DNA of 42,274 nucleotides from Thermohalobaculum sp039817245. Lineage in GTDB: Bacteria > Pseudomonadota > Alphaproteobacteria > Rhodobacterales > Rhodobacteraceae. The position numbers and the translations under genes are program-made. Below are positions 28,107 through 36,201 of this stretch, in pieces. Location of the stretch: NCBI GenBank assembly GCA_039817245.1, contig JBCBWF010000004.1, forward strand, positions 1 through 42,274. The letters run 5' to 3'. Every line of letters begins with the position of its first letter. The first letter of the stretch is position 1. The notes beneath the pieces were generated by a model, which saw nothing but the letters and a program-made list of their open reading frames with translations, was not told where the DNA came from and ran no database searches.

Positions 28107-29042
28107 TCAGAGCCGCCGGTCCCGGCTGGGCGCCACCCCGTAGCGCGCGCGATAGGCCCGCGCCAGCGCCTCGCCCGCCGAAAACCCGCACATCAGCGCC
28201 ACGGTGCCGACGCTCTCCGAGGAGTTGCGCAAGAGGTTCCGCGCCCGGTCGAGCCGGAGCTCCAGGTAGTAGCCCTGTGCTGACATGCCGAAATGGCGCT
28301 GGAAGAGGCGGCGGAGCTGCCAGCCCGGCAGCCCGGCGCGTGCCGCGATCTCGGCCACGGGCAGCGGGTCGTCGAGCGTGGCGAGCATGATCTCGACCCC
28401 CTGCGCAAGGCGCCGGTCGATCCCCGGAACAGTCACGTCCCGCCCCAGCGCGCCTGGCCCTCGCGGCGAGGTGAGCGGCTGGTAGTTCAGCACCTTGGCC
28501 ACCCGTGCGGCGATCCGGGCGGACGCGAAATGGCGAATCAGCGCCAGCATCATATCGCAGGTCGCGACCCCGCCGGCGCTGGAGCAGCGACTGCCCCGGA
28601 AGTCGAAGAGCCGGTCGGTGAAACGCGCCTCGCCGAGCGCCTCGCGGAAGCTGTCGATCGCTTCGGGGTGCACCGCGGCGGCGTACCGGTCGAGGAGGCC
28701 CGCATGGGCGAAGACCAGCGCGCCGGTGTCGACGCAGCCCATCACCGCCCCCTCCGCCGCGCGCCGGCGGAGCCAGGCGGCGAGCGGGCCGGAATGCACC
28801 CGGTCGGGCCGGTAAGAGGTCAACAGCAGCACGATGTCGGCCCGCCGCTCCTCCAGCGCGCCATCGATATCGAGCAGGAGCCCGCTCGAAGAACGCGGCC
28901 GCGCCCCGTCCGGGCTCACGAGCCGCCAGCGGAAAAGCGGCCGCGGGCTCTCTCGATTCGCCAGCCGCAGGGGCTCGGTGACGAAGGCGAGCGAGAGCAG
29001 CGGAAAGCCATCGGCGACGACGATATCGAGGACCCGTTCCAT
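28107..29042 (-). CDS. GlxA/CdhR-type AraC-family regulator
   Basis: A 311-residue protein with an N-terminal DJ-1/PfpI (class I glutamine amidotransferase-like) domain (IVVADGFPLLSLAFVTEPLR; then VMGCVDTGALVFAHAGLLD, where enzymes would have the nucleophilic Cys) and a C-terminal AraC double helix-turn-helix (VAEIAARAGLPGWQLRRLFQ; SVGTVALMCGFSAGEALARA). This architecture is that of GbdR and CdhR, which sense glycine betaine and carnitine catabolites and activate the matching catabolic genes. It is divergent from the CoA-ligase/caiD operon with 115 bp between starts. I infer that it controls that operon in response to carnitine or a related quaternary amine. Confidence 0.92.
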   Translation of the reverse strand: MERVLDIVVADGFPLLSLAFVTEPLRLANRESPRPLFRWRLVSPDGARPRSSSGLLLDIDGALEERRADIVLLLTSYRPDRVHSGPLAAWLRRRAAEGAVMGCVDTGALVFAHAGLLDRYAAAVHPEAIDSFREALGEARFTDRLFDFRGSRCSSAGGVATCDMMLALIRHFASARIAARVAKVLNYQPLTSPRGPGALGRDVTVPGIDRRLAQGVEIMLATLDDPLPVAEIAARAGLPGWQLRRLFQRHFGMSAQGYYLELRLDRARNLLRNSSESVGTVALMCGFSAGEALARAYRARYGVAPSRDRRL

Positions 29043-29157
29043 GCTGTCGGAACCTGCCAGAAACTTGTCGTCTGAGGCCAGAGCCCGCGCAGGCGCTCGC
29101 GCTACTCTCGGCCTGCGCCGGGCGGGCCCGGCAGGGGATGGAGCAGGGCCTCAGGCG

Positions 29158-31284
29158 ATGGGTGCGGACTACGGTCTCGATGCGATCTTCCGGCCGCAGC
29201 GCGTGGCCTTTGTCGGCGGCAGCAACCTCGCTGCCGCGTTGCGCTACCACCGCGAACTCGGCTTTGCGGGCGAGACCTGGGTCGTGAACCCCCGCCACGC
29301 CACGCTCGGCGGATATCCCTGCCACGCAGACGCGGCGGACCTGCCCGAAGCGCCCGATCTTGCCTTCATCGCCATCCGGCGCGAGGCGGCGGTGCCGGCC
29401 ATCGCCGCCCTCCGCGACCGCGGCTGCCGCGCGGTGATCTGCAACGCCGCGGGGTTCGCCGAGATGGGCGCGGAAGGCGCTGTGCTGCAGGATGCTCTGA
29501 CCGAGGCGCTCGGGCCCATGGCCGCGCTCGGCCCCAACTCGATCGGCATCGTCAACTTCGTCGACCCGATGGCGGCGATCATGGATCATTTCGGCATCCG
29601 CCCCGCGGCCAGCGGCGTTGCGGTGATCAGCCAGGGCGGAGGCATCCTGTGCGACGCGGCCTTCGCCGACCGGAGCCTCGCGATCACCCATCTCGTCGGC
29701 TGCGGCAACCAGGCCAGGCACGGCGTGGCGGATTGCGCCGATTATCTGTTGGACGACCCGCGCGTCTCCGCCATCGGCCTCGCCTTCGAGGGTATCCGCG
29801 ATATCGTTGCCCTCCGGCGCGCCGCTGCCAAGGCCGCGCGGCTCGGCAAGCCAATGGTCGCGCTCAAGCTGGGGCGCACCGCGGAGGGGGCAAAGGCGGC
29901 GGCGACCCATACGGCCTCCATGGCGGGGGCGGATGCCACATGGGAAGCGCTGCTGGCGCGCCTCGGGATCGTCTCCACCTCCTCGGAATCGGTCTTCTTC
30001 GAGACGCTGAAGCTCTTCCAGTCCGGCCAGGTGCCGCGCGGGCGCCGCGTGCTGGTGACCGCGGCCTCAGGGGCGACCGGCGTCATGCTGGCGGATCATC
30101 TCAGCAAGGCGGGCTTCGCGCTGCCGCAGCCGGACGATGCCACCGCCGCGCGACTGCGCACGCATCTGCCCGCCATCGCCTCGCCCGGCAATCCGCAGGA
30201 TGTGACGATGGCCGCCTGGAACGATCGCCCCCGCCAGGAGGCGATCTACGCGGCACATCTAGACGCCGGCTACGATATCGCGCTGATGGTGCAGAATTAT
30301 CCGCGCGAGGGCATGTGGGACATTGCCGAGTACGCGGCGCAGGTGGAGGCGCTTGCGGCCGCGGCCGCCGGCAAGCCCGTCGCCGCATTCCAGCTCGCGC
30401 CTCTGGTCGACTGCTTCCCGGAGGAAGCGCGGGAACAGACGAGCCGCCTCGGTCTCGCCCCGATGCAGGGCCTCGAGGAATGCATCGCCGCGCTCGACCA
30501 CGCCGTGGTCTGGCGCGAGCGGCGCGAAGCCCTGCTGGATGATGGCCCGGAGCGGCTGATCCTGCCGGACGGCCCGACCCCGGCGGCGGCGGCGGAGCGC
30601 TTGGACGAGGCGGCCGCCAAGGCGTTGCTCCGCGAGGCCGGCGTACCTGTTCCCGACGGTCGCGTCGTAGCACCCGCCGATGCCGCCGCTGCCGCCGCGG
30701 AGATCGGCTTTCCCGTTGCGCTCAAGGCGCTCGATCCGCGGCTGTTGCACAAGACCGAGGCGGGTGCCGTGCGCCTCGGCCTCGCCGATGCCGCCGAAGT
30801 GGACGCGGCCGTCCGGGCGATGCGCGCCGATATGGCCGAGCGTGCGCCGGACATCCCACTCGCGCAGGTGCTGGTGGAGGCGATGGCGCCTGCGCCGGTT
30901 GCCGAGATCATGGCCTCCGTCACCCGCGATCCCGCCATCGGGCCGGTGATGATGATCGCGGGCGGCGGCGTGGAGGCGGAGCTCTGGGGCGACCGGGCGC
31001 TTCTCGCCGCCCCCTTCGACCGTGCCGGCATCGCGCGCTGCTTCGAGAGCCTCCGCGTCGCGCAACGCGTCGCGGGCTGGCGCGGCCGCCCGGCCGGAGA
31101 CCGCGAGGCGCTGCTCGATGCGCTCGAAGCCATCGCACGCCTCGCCGGCCCCGGCCCCGCCGCCGCGACCGAGATCGAGATCAACCCCATCATGGTGGGC
31201 CGCCAAGGCGTGCTCGCCGTCGATGCCGTGCTCACCCGCCCGGCCAGGGCGGCCGGCGCGGCGCTGCGCCTGGCGGGGCAGTAG
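29158..31284 (+). CDS. ADP-forming acyl-CoA synthetase (acetate--CoA ligase family)
   Basis: A 708-residue fused NDP-forming CoA ligase. The N-terminal CoA-binding Rossmann domain begins FRPQRVAFVGGSN (11-23). The succinyl-CoA-ligase-like domains contain ALGPNSIGIVN and VISQGGGILCDAAFAD, with the phosphorylated His at 251 in ATHTASMAGADATW. The C-terminal ATP-grasp domain starts near 480 (AKALLREAGVPVPDG; FPVALKALDPRLLHKTEAGA; EIEINPIMV). The enzyme makes an acyl-CoA from a free acid and ATP, releasing ADP and phosphate. As first gene of the caiD operon it probably activates a trimethylammonium acid (carnitine, crotonobetaine or gamma-butyrobetaine). E. coli uses the unrelated AMP-forming CaiC for this. 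The start ATG 29158 has only a weak upstream AGG. Confidence 0.9.
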   Translation: MGADYGLDAIFRPQRVAFVGGSNLAAALRYHRELGFAGETWVVNPRHATLGGYPCHADAADLPEAPDLAFIAIRREAAVPAIAALRDRGCRAVICNAAGFAEMGAEGAVLQDALTEALGPMAALGPNSIGIVNFVDPMAAIMDHFGIRPAASGVAVISQGGGILCDAAFADRSLAITHLVGCGNQARHGVADCADYLLDDPRVSAIGLAFEGIRDIVALRRAAAKAARLGKPMVALKLGRTAEGAKAAATHTASMAGADATWEALLARLGIVSTSSESVFFETLKLFQSGQVPRGRRVLVTAASGATGVMLADHLSKAGFALPQPDDATAARLRTHLPAIASPGNPQDVTMAAWNDRPRQEAIYAAHLDAGYDIALMVQNYPREGMWDIAEYAAQVEALAAAAAGKPVAAFQLAPLVDCFPEEAREQTSRLGLAPMQGLEECIAALDHAVVWRERREALLDDGPERLILPDGPTPAAAAERLDEAAAKALLREAGVPVPDGRVVAPADAAAAAAEIGFPVALKALDPRLLHKTEAGAVRLGLADAAEVDAAVRAMRADMAERAPDIPLAQVLVEAMAPAPVAEIMASVTRDPAIGPVMMIAGGGVEAELWGDRALLAAPFDRAGIARCFESLRVAQRVAGWRGRPAGDREALLDALEAIARLAGPGPAAATEIEINPIMVGRQGVLAVDAVLTRPARAAGAALRLAGQ

Positions 31285-31302
31285 AACGAGAGGAGGCCGG
31301 GG

Positions 31303-32466
31303 ATGGACTACGCCCTCACCGAGGAACAGACCATGGTGCAGGAGACGGCGCAGCGCTTCTGCGAGGCCGAGCTCATGCCGCATGAGGCGCTGGTCGAGCG
31401 CACCGGCGTGCTGCCGCGCGAGCTCGAGCTCGAGATCCGGCAGAAGGCGATCGAGGCCGGCCTGCATGCCTGCAACATGCCCGAGGATCTCGGCGGCGCC
31501 GGGCTCGACTGTGTCGCCTTCACGCTGGTGGAGAAGGCGCTGGGGCGCGCCTCGCTGGCGCTGGCCGAATGCGTCCGCCGGCCCTGCAACCTGCTTGCGG
31601 CCTGTAAGGGGCAGCAGGTGGCGCACTTCCTCACGCCTGCAATGGAGGGCACGAAGCGCGACTGCATCGCGATGACAGAGCCCGATGCCGGCTCCGATCT
31701 CAAGGGCATGAAGACCCGTGCCGTGCGCGATGGCGACGACTGGATCGTGAACGGCACGAAGCACTTCATCTCGAATGCGGACCGCTCCGACTTCGTCGTG
31801 CTCTTCGCGGCAACCGGCGAGGATGCGACGCCGAAGGGGCCGCGCAAGCGTATCACCTGCTTCCTGGTCGATCTCGATCAGCCGGGTGTCGAGGTCGCGG
31901 AGGGCTACCGGCAGGTCGGCATGCGCGGCTACTCCAACAACATCCTGCGCTTTGAGGATGCCCGGGTCGGCGATTGGCAGCGCGTCGGCGGCGAGGGCGA
32001 GGGCTTCGCGGTCGTCAACGACTGGCTCGGCCCTGGCCGGCTCACGGTGGCGGCCACCTGTCAGGCGCGGGCGGAGCGGGCCTATGAGGTGGCGCTCGAC
32101 TGGGCGGCGAACCGGCAGCAGTTCGGCCAGCCCATCGGCAAGTTCCAGGGCATCTCCTTTCCGTTGGCGGATATGGCGACCGATATCCGGCTCGGCCAGC
32201 TCCTGATGATGGACACGGCACGGCGGGTGGACGACAACGCGCCGACCGCGGCGGAGGACTGCGCAATGGCCAAGCTCTTCTGCTCGGAGATGCTGGCTCG
32301 CGTGGCGGATCAGGCGATCCAGATCTGCGGGGGCATGGGGATCATGGAGGATCTGCCGCTGGAGCGGATCTGGCGCGATGCGCGGGTGGAGCGGATCTGG
32401 GAGGGGACCTCGGAGATCCAGCGCCACATCATCAGCCGCGCGCTGCTGCGTCCGCTGGGCGCATAG
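31303..32466 (+). CDS. acyl-CoA dehydrogenase of the carnitine module
   Basis: A 387-residue flavoprotein. Signatures: NMPEDLGGAGLDCVAF, CIAMTEPDAGSDLKGMKTR, WIVNGTKHFISNADRSDFVV, QFGQPIGKFQGISFPLADMA and ICGGMGIMEDLPLERIWRDA. The catalytic base is Glu367 in IWEGTSEIQRH, the MCAD-type position. RBS GAGAGGAGG; 18 bp behind the CoA-ligase gene. From its context with caiD I infer oxidation of gamma-butyrobetainyl-CoA to crotonobetainyl-CoA, with electrons passing to ETF. It is not closely similar to E. coli CaiA (which has GGSDE at the catalytic site), so the exact acyl substrate is open. Confidence 0.92.
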   Translation: MDYALTEEQTMVQETAQRFCEAELMPHEALVERTGVLPRELELEIRQKAIEAGLHACNMPEDLGGAGLDCVAFTLVEKALGRASLALAECVRRPCNLLAACKGQQVAHFLTPAMEGTKRDCIAMTEPDAGSDLKGMKTRAVRDGDDWIVNGTKHFISNADRSDFVVLFAATGEDATPKGPRKRITCFLVDLDQPGVEVAEGYRQVGMRGYSNNILRFEDARVGDWQRVGGEGEGFAVVNDWLGPGRLTVAATCQARAERAYEVALDWAANRQQFGQPIGKFQGISFPLADMATDIRLGQLLMMDTARRVDDNAPTAAEDCAMAKLFCSEMLARVADQAIQICGGMGIMEDLPLERIWRDARVERIWEGTSEIQRHIISRALLRPLGA

Positions 32467-32480
32467 GGGAGGGGCAGGGC

Positions 32481-33266
32481 ATGACGAGCGAGAGCGTGCG
32501 GGTCGAGCGCAGCGGACGGGTGCTGGAGATCACGCTCGACCGCCCCAAGGCGAACGCGATCGATGCGGCGACGAGCCGGGCCCTCGGCGCGGCTTTCCAG
32601 GTGCTGGCGGAGGATGACGGGCTTTCGGTCGGCATCATCACCGGCGGGGGCGCGCGCTTCTTCTCGGCCGGCTGGGACCTCAAGGCGGCCGCGGCCGGTG
32701 AGGCGCCGGATGCGGATCAGGGGATCGGCGGGTTCGCAGGGCTGACCGAGTACTGGGCGCTCGACAAGCCGGTGATCGCGGCGCTGAACGGGCTGGCGCT
32801 CGGCGGCGGGTTCGAGCTGGCCCTGTCGGCGGACCTGATCGTGGCGGCCGAGCATGCGGAAGCGGGGCTGCCGGAGGCGGGGCTCGGGATCGTCGCGGAT
32901 TCCGGCGGCGCAATCCGGCTGCCGCGCCGGCTGCCGCGCGCCATCGCCATGGAGCTGATGATGACGGGCCGGCGGGCCGGTGCCGAGGAGCTCGCGCGCT
33001 GGGGGCTGGTGAACGCGGTGGTGCCGGCGGCGTCGCTGATGGAGGAGGCGCGCGCATTGGCGGCCCGCGTGGCGGCCTCCGCACCCCTGTCGCTCCGGGC
33101 GATCAAGGAGATCGATGCGGCCGCGGAAGGGCTGTCGGTCCGCGAAGCCTATGCGGCGATGCGCGGCGGGCTCGCCGTCTATGGCGGGCTCTACGCCTCG
33201 GAGGATGCGGCGGAGGGCATGGCCGCCTTCGCCGAGAAGCGCGCGCCGGACTGGAAGGGGCGCTGA
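32481..33266 (+). CDS. caiD: carnitinyl-CoA dehydratase / crotonobetainyl-CoA hydratase
   Basis: A 261-residue crotonase-fold enzyme strongly resembling E. coli CaiD as I recall it: LEITLDRPKANAIDA, FFSAGWDLKAAAAGEAPDAD, GGFAGLTE, LDKPVIAALNG, GGGFELALSADLIV, LPEAGLGIV, DSGGAIRLPR and the C-terminal AFAEKRAPDWKGR. The two acidic active-site residues are Glu112 (GGGFE) and Glu132 (LPE). The enzyme reversibly hydrates crotonobetainyl-CoA to L-carnitinyl-CoA in the cytoplasm. It lies 14 bp behind the dehydrogenase gene and 1 bp before the thioesterase start. The specific insert WDLKAAA-GEAPDAD, shared with CaiD and not with generic enoyl-CoA hydratases, makes the assignment strong. Confidence 0.93.
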   Translation: MTSESVRVERSGRVLEITLDRPKANAIDAATSRALGAAFQVLAEDDGLSVGIITGGGARFFSAGWDLKAAAAGEAPDADQGIGGFAGLTEYWALDKPVIAALNGLALGGGFELALSADLIVAAEHAEAGLPEAGLGIVADSGGAIRLPRRLPRAIAMELMMTGRRAGAEELARWGLVNAVVPAASLMEEARALAARVAASAPLSLRAIKEIDAAAEGLSVREAYAAMRGGLAVYGGLYASEDAAEGMAAFAEKRAPDWKGR

Positions 33267-33267
33267 G

Positions 33268-33756
33268 ATGGCCGGCGACTACGCAGCACCGCTCGCGCTC
33301 TATGAGGGACGGGTGCGCGCGGAGTGGATCGACGAGTTCGGCCATGTGAACATCGCGCATTACCTCACCATCTGCGACCAGGCGAATTGGGGGTTCTGGA
33401 CGCTGGCGAACGCGCCGGAGGACATGCAGGCGCGCGGTGGCCATGAATACGTGATCCTCGAGAACCATGTGCGCTATCTGGACGAGCTGGCGCTCGATAC
33501 GGAGATCCGCGTGACCACGCAGCTTCTGGAGGCGGACGACAAGCGCTGCATCCTGTTCCACCGGGTCTGGCGCGTCGCGGACGGGGCGCTCTCGGCGACG
33601 AATGAAGTGAAGATGATCGGTTTCGATCTCGAGCAGCGTCGGGTGGAGGCCTGGCGGCCCGTGGTCCGGGCGCGGCTGGAGGCCATCCTGGCCGCGCATG
33701 CCCCGATGGAACGGCCCGCGGAAGCGGGGCTCGGGATCGATCTCAAACGCCGCTGA
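33268..33756 (+). CDS. hot-dog-fold acyl-CoA thioesterase of the carnitine module
   Basis: A 162-residue 4HBT-type protein. RAEWIDEFGHVNIAHYLTIC carries the family motif D-x-x-G-H-V-N; YVILENHVRYLDELALDTEI forms the next conserved strand. ATG 33268 follows the caiD stop by one base (TGAGATG), with GAAGGGG as ribosome binding site, so it is translationally coupled. Members release a free acid from an acyl-CoA. Betainyl-CoA thioesterases of carnitine catabolism belong to this family (recalled). Here it may free L-carnitine from carnitinyl-CoA or glycine betaine from betainyl-CoA; the sequence does not decide. It is the last gene of the operon. Confidence 0.88.
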   Translation: MAGDYAAPLALYEGRVRAEWIDEFGHVNIAHYLTICDQANWGFWTLANAPEDMQARGGHEYVILENHVRYLDELALDTEIRVTTQLLEADDKRCILFHRVWRVADGALSATNEVKMIGFDLEQRRVEAWRPVVRARLEAILAAHAPMERPAEAGLGIDLKRR

Positions 33757-33764
33757 TCGGGCGC

Positions 33765-33875
33765 GCGGCCGCAGGCCCGGCGCGCCCCGAGGCCCCGCCC
33801 ACCCCGGCTGCCGTCGCGATCGGGGTGGCGTTCGTGCAGCCCCCCAGCCTCGGGGCGCGCCGGGCCGCCGGCCGC
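33765..33875. terminator. nested inverted repeat between convergent genes
   Basis: The outer arms 33765-33792 and 33848-33875 pair at 26 of 28 positions (GCGGCCG..GGCCCGGCG...). An inner hairpin CGCCCACCCCG/CGGGGTGGCG lies at 33797-33830. It fills the 128-bp gap between the thioesterase and the small membrane protein genes and could end transcription from both sides. It lacks the GCTCCCTCCC core of elements A-D. Confidence 0.55.
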
Positions 33876-33884
33876 ACGACCGGC

Positions 33885-34169
33885 TCAGTCGCGCCGGAAG
33901 AGCTGCCAGAACGCGAAGGCGGGCGCGCCGGCGACGGCGCCGAGAAGGAGCGCCACGACGAAGAGGACGAGCCCGACGAGCTCCCCGCCCGCCATGAGCG
34001 CGTCCGCCAGCAGCGCGTAGAGCGGGCGCGCCATGATGAGCACCAGTGCCACCGCGGGCAGAAAGGCCAGCGCCCCGTAGCCGGTCGGCGCCATGCCGAT
34101 CAAGAGCACCATCGCGACCCACAGCGCGAGGCAGAGGGCCGCGAGGCCCGTTCGGCGTGCACCCGTCAT
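33885..34169 (-). CDS. small membrane protein, three predicted helices
   Basis: A 94-residue hydrophobic protein, start ATG 34169 behind GAGGAG. Helices near 7-28 (GLAALCLALWVAMVLLIGMA), 32-56 (GALAFLPAVALVLIMARPLY) and 63-86 (LVGLVLFVVALLLGAVAGAP), ending in a basic FRRD tail. No family is recognised. It is divergent from the periplasmic repeat protein and convergent with the thioesterase. Confidence 0.75.
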   Translation of the reverse strand: MTGARRTGLAALCLALWVAMVLLIGMAPTGYGALAFLPAVALVLIMARPLYALLADALMAGGELVGLVLFVVALLLGAVAGAPAFAFWQLFRRD

Positions 34170-34356
34170 CGCGACTGTCTCCTCTCGTCGCCCGCTCCTT
34201 CCGCCGGTCTAGCGAAACGCGGGCCGGGCGGTGAGGGGCCGCCGTGTCTCAATCGTATCCGCTCCGTTACAATTGAAACCGAGCCGCACACACGCCCGAA
34301 ACAGGGCCCCGATAGGGATCGCGCCGGATCTGGACCATCGGGAAAGGACGACTGCC

Positions 34357-36201
34357 ATGAAAGGCAAGATCATCGCGCTCGCGGCCTCGACCGCCTTCGG
34401 CGCGCTGGCGCTGGCGATGCCCGCGACCGCCGAGCGCCCGACGCTCGAGGCCTGCCTCGAGACACCCGCCATCGCCTGTGTGGACACCGCGGTCGACTGG
34501 CTGCTCGCCGACTACGCGCGCATCGCGGACCAGGAGTACCGCGAGAGCAGGATCAGCGATCTCGTCACCGGGCTGATCTTCAGCCGGTACATCGACCGCG
34601 CCGAGAGCATCGCGGATGCGATGCGGCCGGGCAGCCGGCGGGACAGCGCGTTGAGCGCGATCGCCATGCAGCATGCCGGCAGCGGCAAGCTCGCGGAGGC
34701 GCGCCGGGTGCTCGCCAAGCTGACCGAGCGGGCCTTTCTGGAGACCGCGCTCGTGGCCCTCGCCCTGGGCGAGGCGCGCGCCGGGGAGCATGACCGCGCG
34801 CTCGCGACCGCGGCCAGCATCACCGATACCGGCACGCGCGACGCGGCATACGGGCAGATCCTCGACCACCTTTTCCGCTCCCGGCAGACGGAGCGGGCGC
34901 GCGCGCTCATGGCCGAGATCGTGCCGAACGGGCGGCAGGTGGGGCTGCTCGGCTTCATGGCGGCGCAGTTCCCCGATCAGGTTTCGCAGGAGGATGTGCG
35001 CGCCGCCATCGACATCATCGAAGACCCGTTCGCGCGCGCCGAGGCCCGCGGGCGCTATGCCAAGGCGCTGGCCATGACAGGATCGCCCGAGGCCGCGCTC
35101 GGCTATTTCGATGCCGTCGATGCGGAGATGGCGGCCTTGCCGGACGATCCGGACGCGCGCCGGCGGCTCCTTGAGATCCTGGTCTCGCAATACACCGAGG
35201 CGATGCTGTTCGAGCGCGCCGCCGCGGTGATCGAGCGCATCGACAGTGCGGAGTCGCGGGTGAACCTCTTGACCTTTCTCGCGCAGGTCGTCGGGCGGAG
35301 CGGCGACGAGGCGGAGGCGGACCGGCTCTATGCACGCAGCCTGGAGGTTGCCGCGGAGGTCGAGGACACGGCGCTGCGCTCGAAGCATCTCGGCCTCATC
35401 GCGGTGCGCTGGTTCGCGATCGACGATGCCGAGGATGTCCTGACCATCGCCCGATCGATCCCCGATCCCAAGCGCCGGGCCGAGGCGCTGGAGGTCATCG
35501 GCGTGAAGCTCGTCGGCGCAGGGCGGCTGGAGCAGGGCGAGGCGGTCCTGCGCGAGATCGAGATCGCGCCGATCCGGCTCGGCGGGCTCATGGGGCTCGC
35601 GCACTGGCATGCCCGCGAAGGGGCCGAGGCGGAGGCGCTGGACCTCGTCGCCGAGGTGGAGGAGACCGCGTTCGCCGAGACCGAGATACCGCGGCTCGTG
35701 GACCATGCGCTGCGTTCGGCGGCCGCCACGGCCGGGCGCCTCGAAGCCTTCGAGCGCGCCCATGATCTGACGGCGCGGATGCGACGCGAGGAGAACCGCA
35801 TCATCGCGGTGATGGAGCTCGCGCAGGAGGCAGAGAGGGCCGGCGCCCGGGGGCTCTCGCGCGACTACATGGAGGAGGCGATCCGCCGGGTGAACGCGCT
35901 GGCCGAGCGTGACGACCAGACCCATCTGCTCTCGCGCCTCTACTATCAGGTGGCTGTGCTCGGCGATGCGGATGACGTCGCGGCGCTCGCCGAGCTGCTG
36001 GACGCCCCGGATCTGCGGCAGCAGTTCCTGACCGATGCGGCCCTCGCCTTCATCAATGCGGGCGATGCGAAGACCGGCCATGCGCTGATCGAGCGCCATG
36101 GCGACAGGGTGGCCGAGGCGCGCATGCGCGAGGCGGAGGTGCAGGGCCTGCTCCTGACCGCGATCAACATGGCCTATCGCGCCGAGGCGGGGCAGCAATG
36201 A
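34357..36201 (+). CDS. exported helical-repeat (TPR-like) protein
   Basis: A 614-residue protein with a signal peptide (KGKIIALAASTAFGALALAM, cleavage near ATA-E), starting at ATG 34357 behind AAAGGACG. The mature part is a long run of helix pairs with TPR-like spacing, e.g. GSGKLAEARRVLAKL, AGEHDRALATAASI, RSRQTERARALMAEI, GDEAEADRLYARSLEVAAEV, GAGRLEQGEAVLREI and EGAEAEALDLVAEVEE. Such solenoids usually hold proteins together. It is predicted to act in the periplasm; partners are unknown. It overlaps the next gene by ATGA (36198-36201), so the two are probably translated together and may form a complex. No named family recognised. Confidence 0.85.
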   Translation: MKGKIIALAASTAFGALALAMPATAERPTLEACLETPAIACVDTAVDWLLADYARIADQEYRESRISDLVTGLIFSRYIDRAESIADAMRPGSRRDSALSAIAMQHAGSGKLAEARRVLAKLTERAFLETALVALALGEARAGEHDRALATAASITDTGTRDAAYGQILDHLFRSRQTERARALMAEIVPNGRQVGLLGFMAAQFPDQVSQEDVRAAIDIIEDPFARAEARGRYAKALAMTGSPEAALGYFDAVDAEMAALPDDPDARRRLLEILVSQYTEAMLFERAAAVIERIDSAESRVNLLTFLAQVVGRSGDEAEADRLYARSLEVAAEVEDTALRSKHLGLIAVRWFAIDDAEDVLTIARSIPDPKRRAEALEVIGVKLVGAGRLEQGEAVLREIEIAPIRLGGLMGLAHWHAREGAEAEALDLVAEVEETAFAETEIPRLVDHALRSAAATAGRLEAFERAHDLTARMRREENRIIAVMELAQEAERAGARGLSRDYMEEAIRRVNALAERDDQTHLLSRLYYQVAVLGDADDVAALAELLDAPDLRQQFLTDAALAFINAGDAKTGHALIERHGDRVAEARMREAEVQGLLLTAINMAYRAEAGQQ

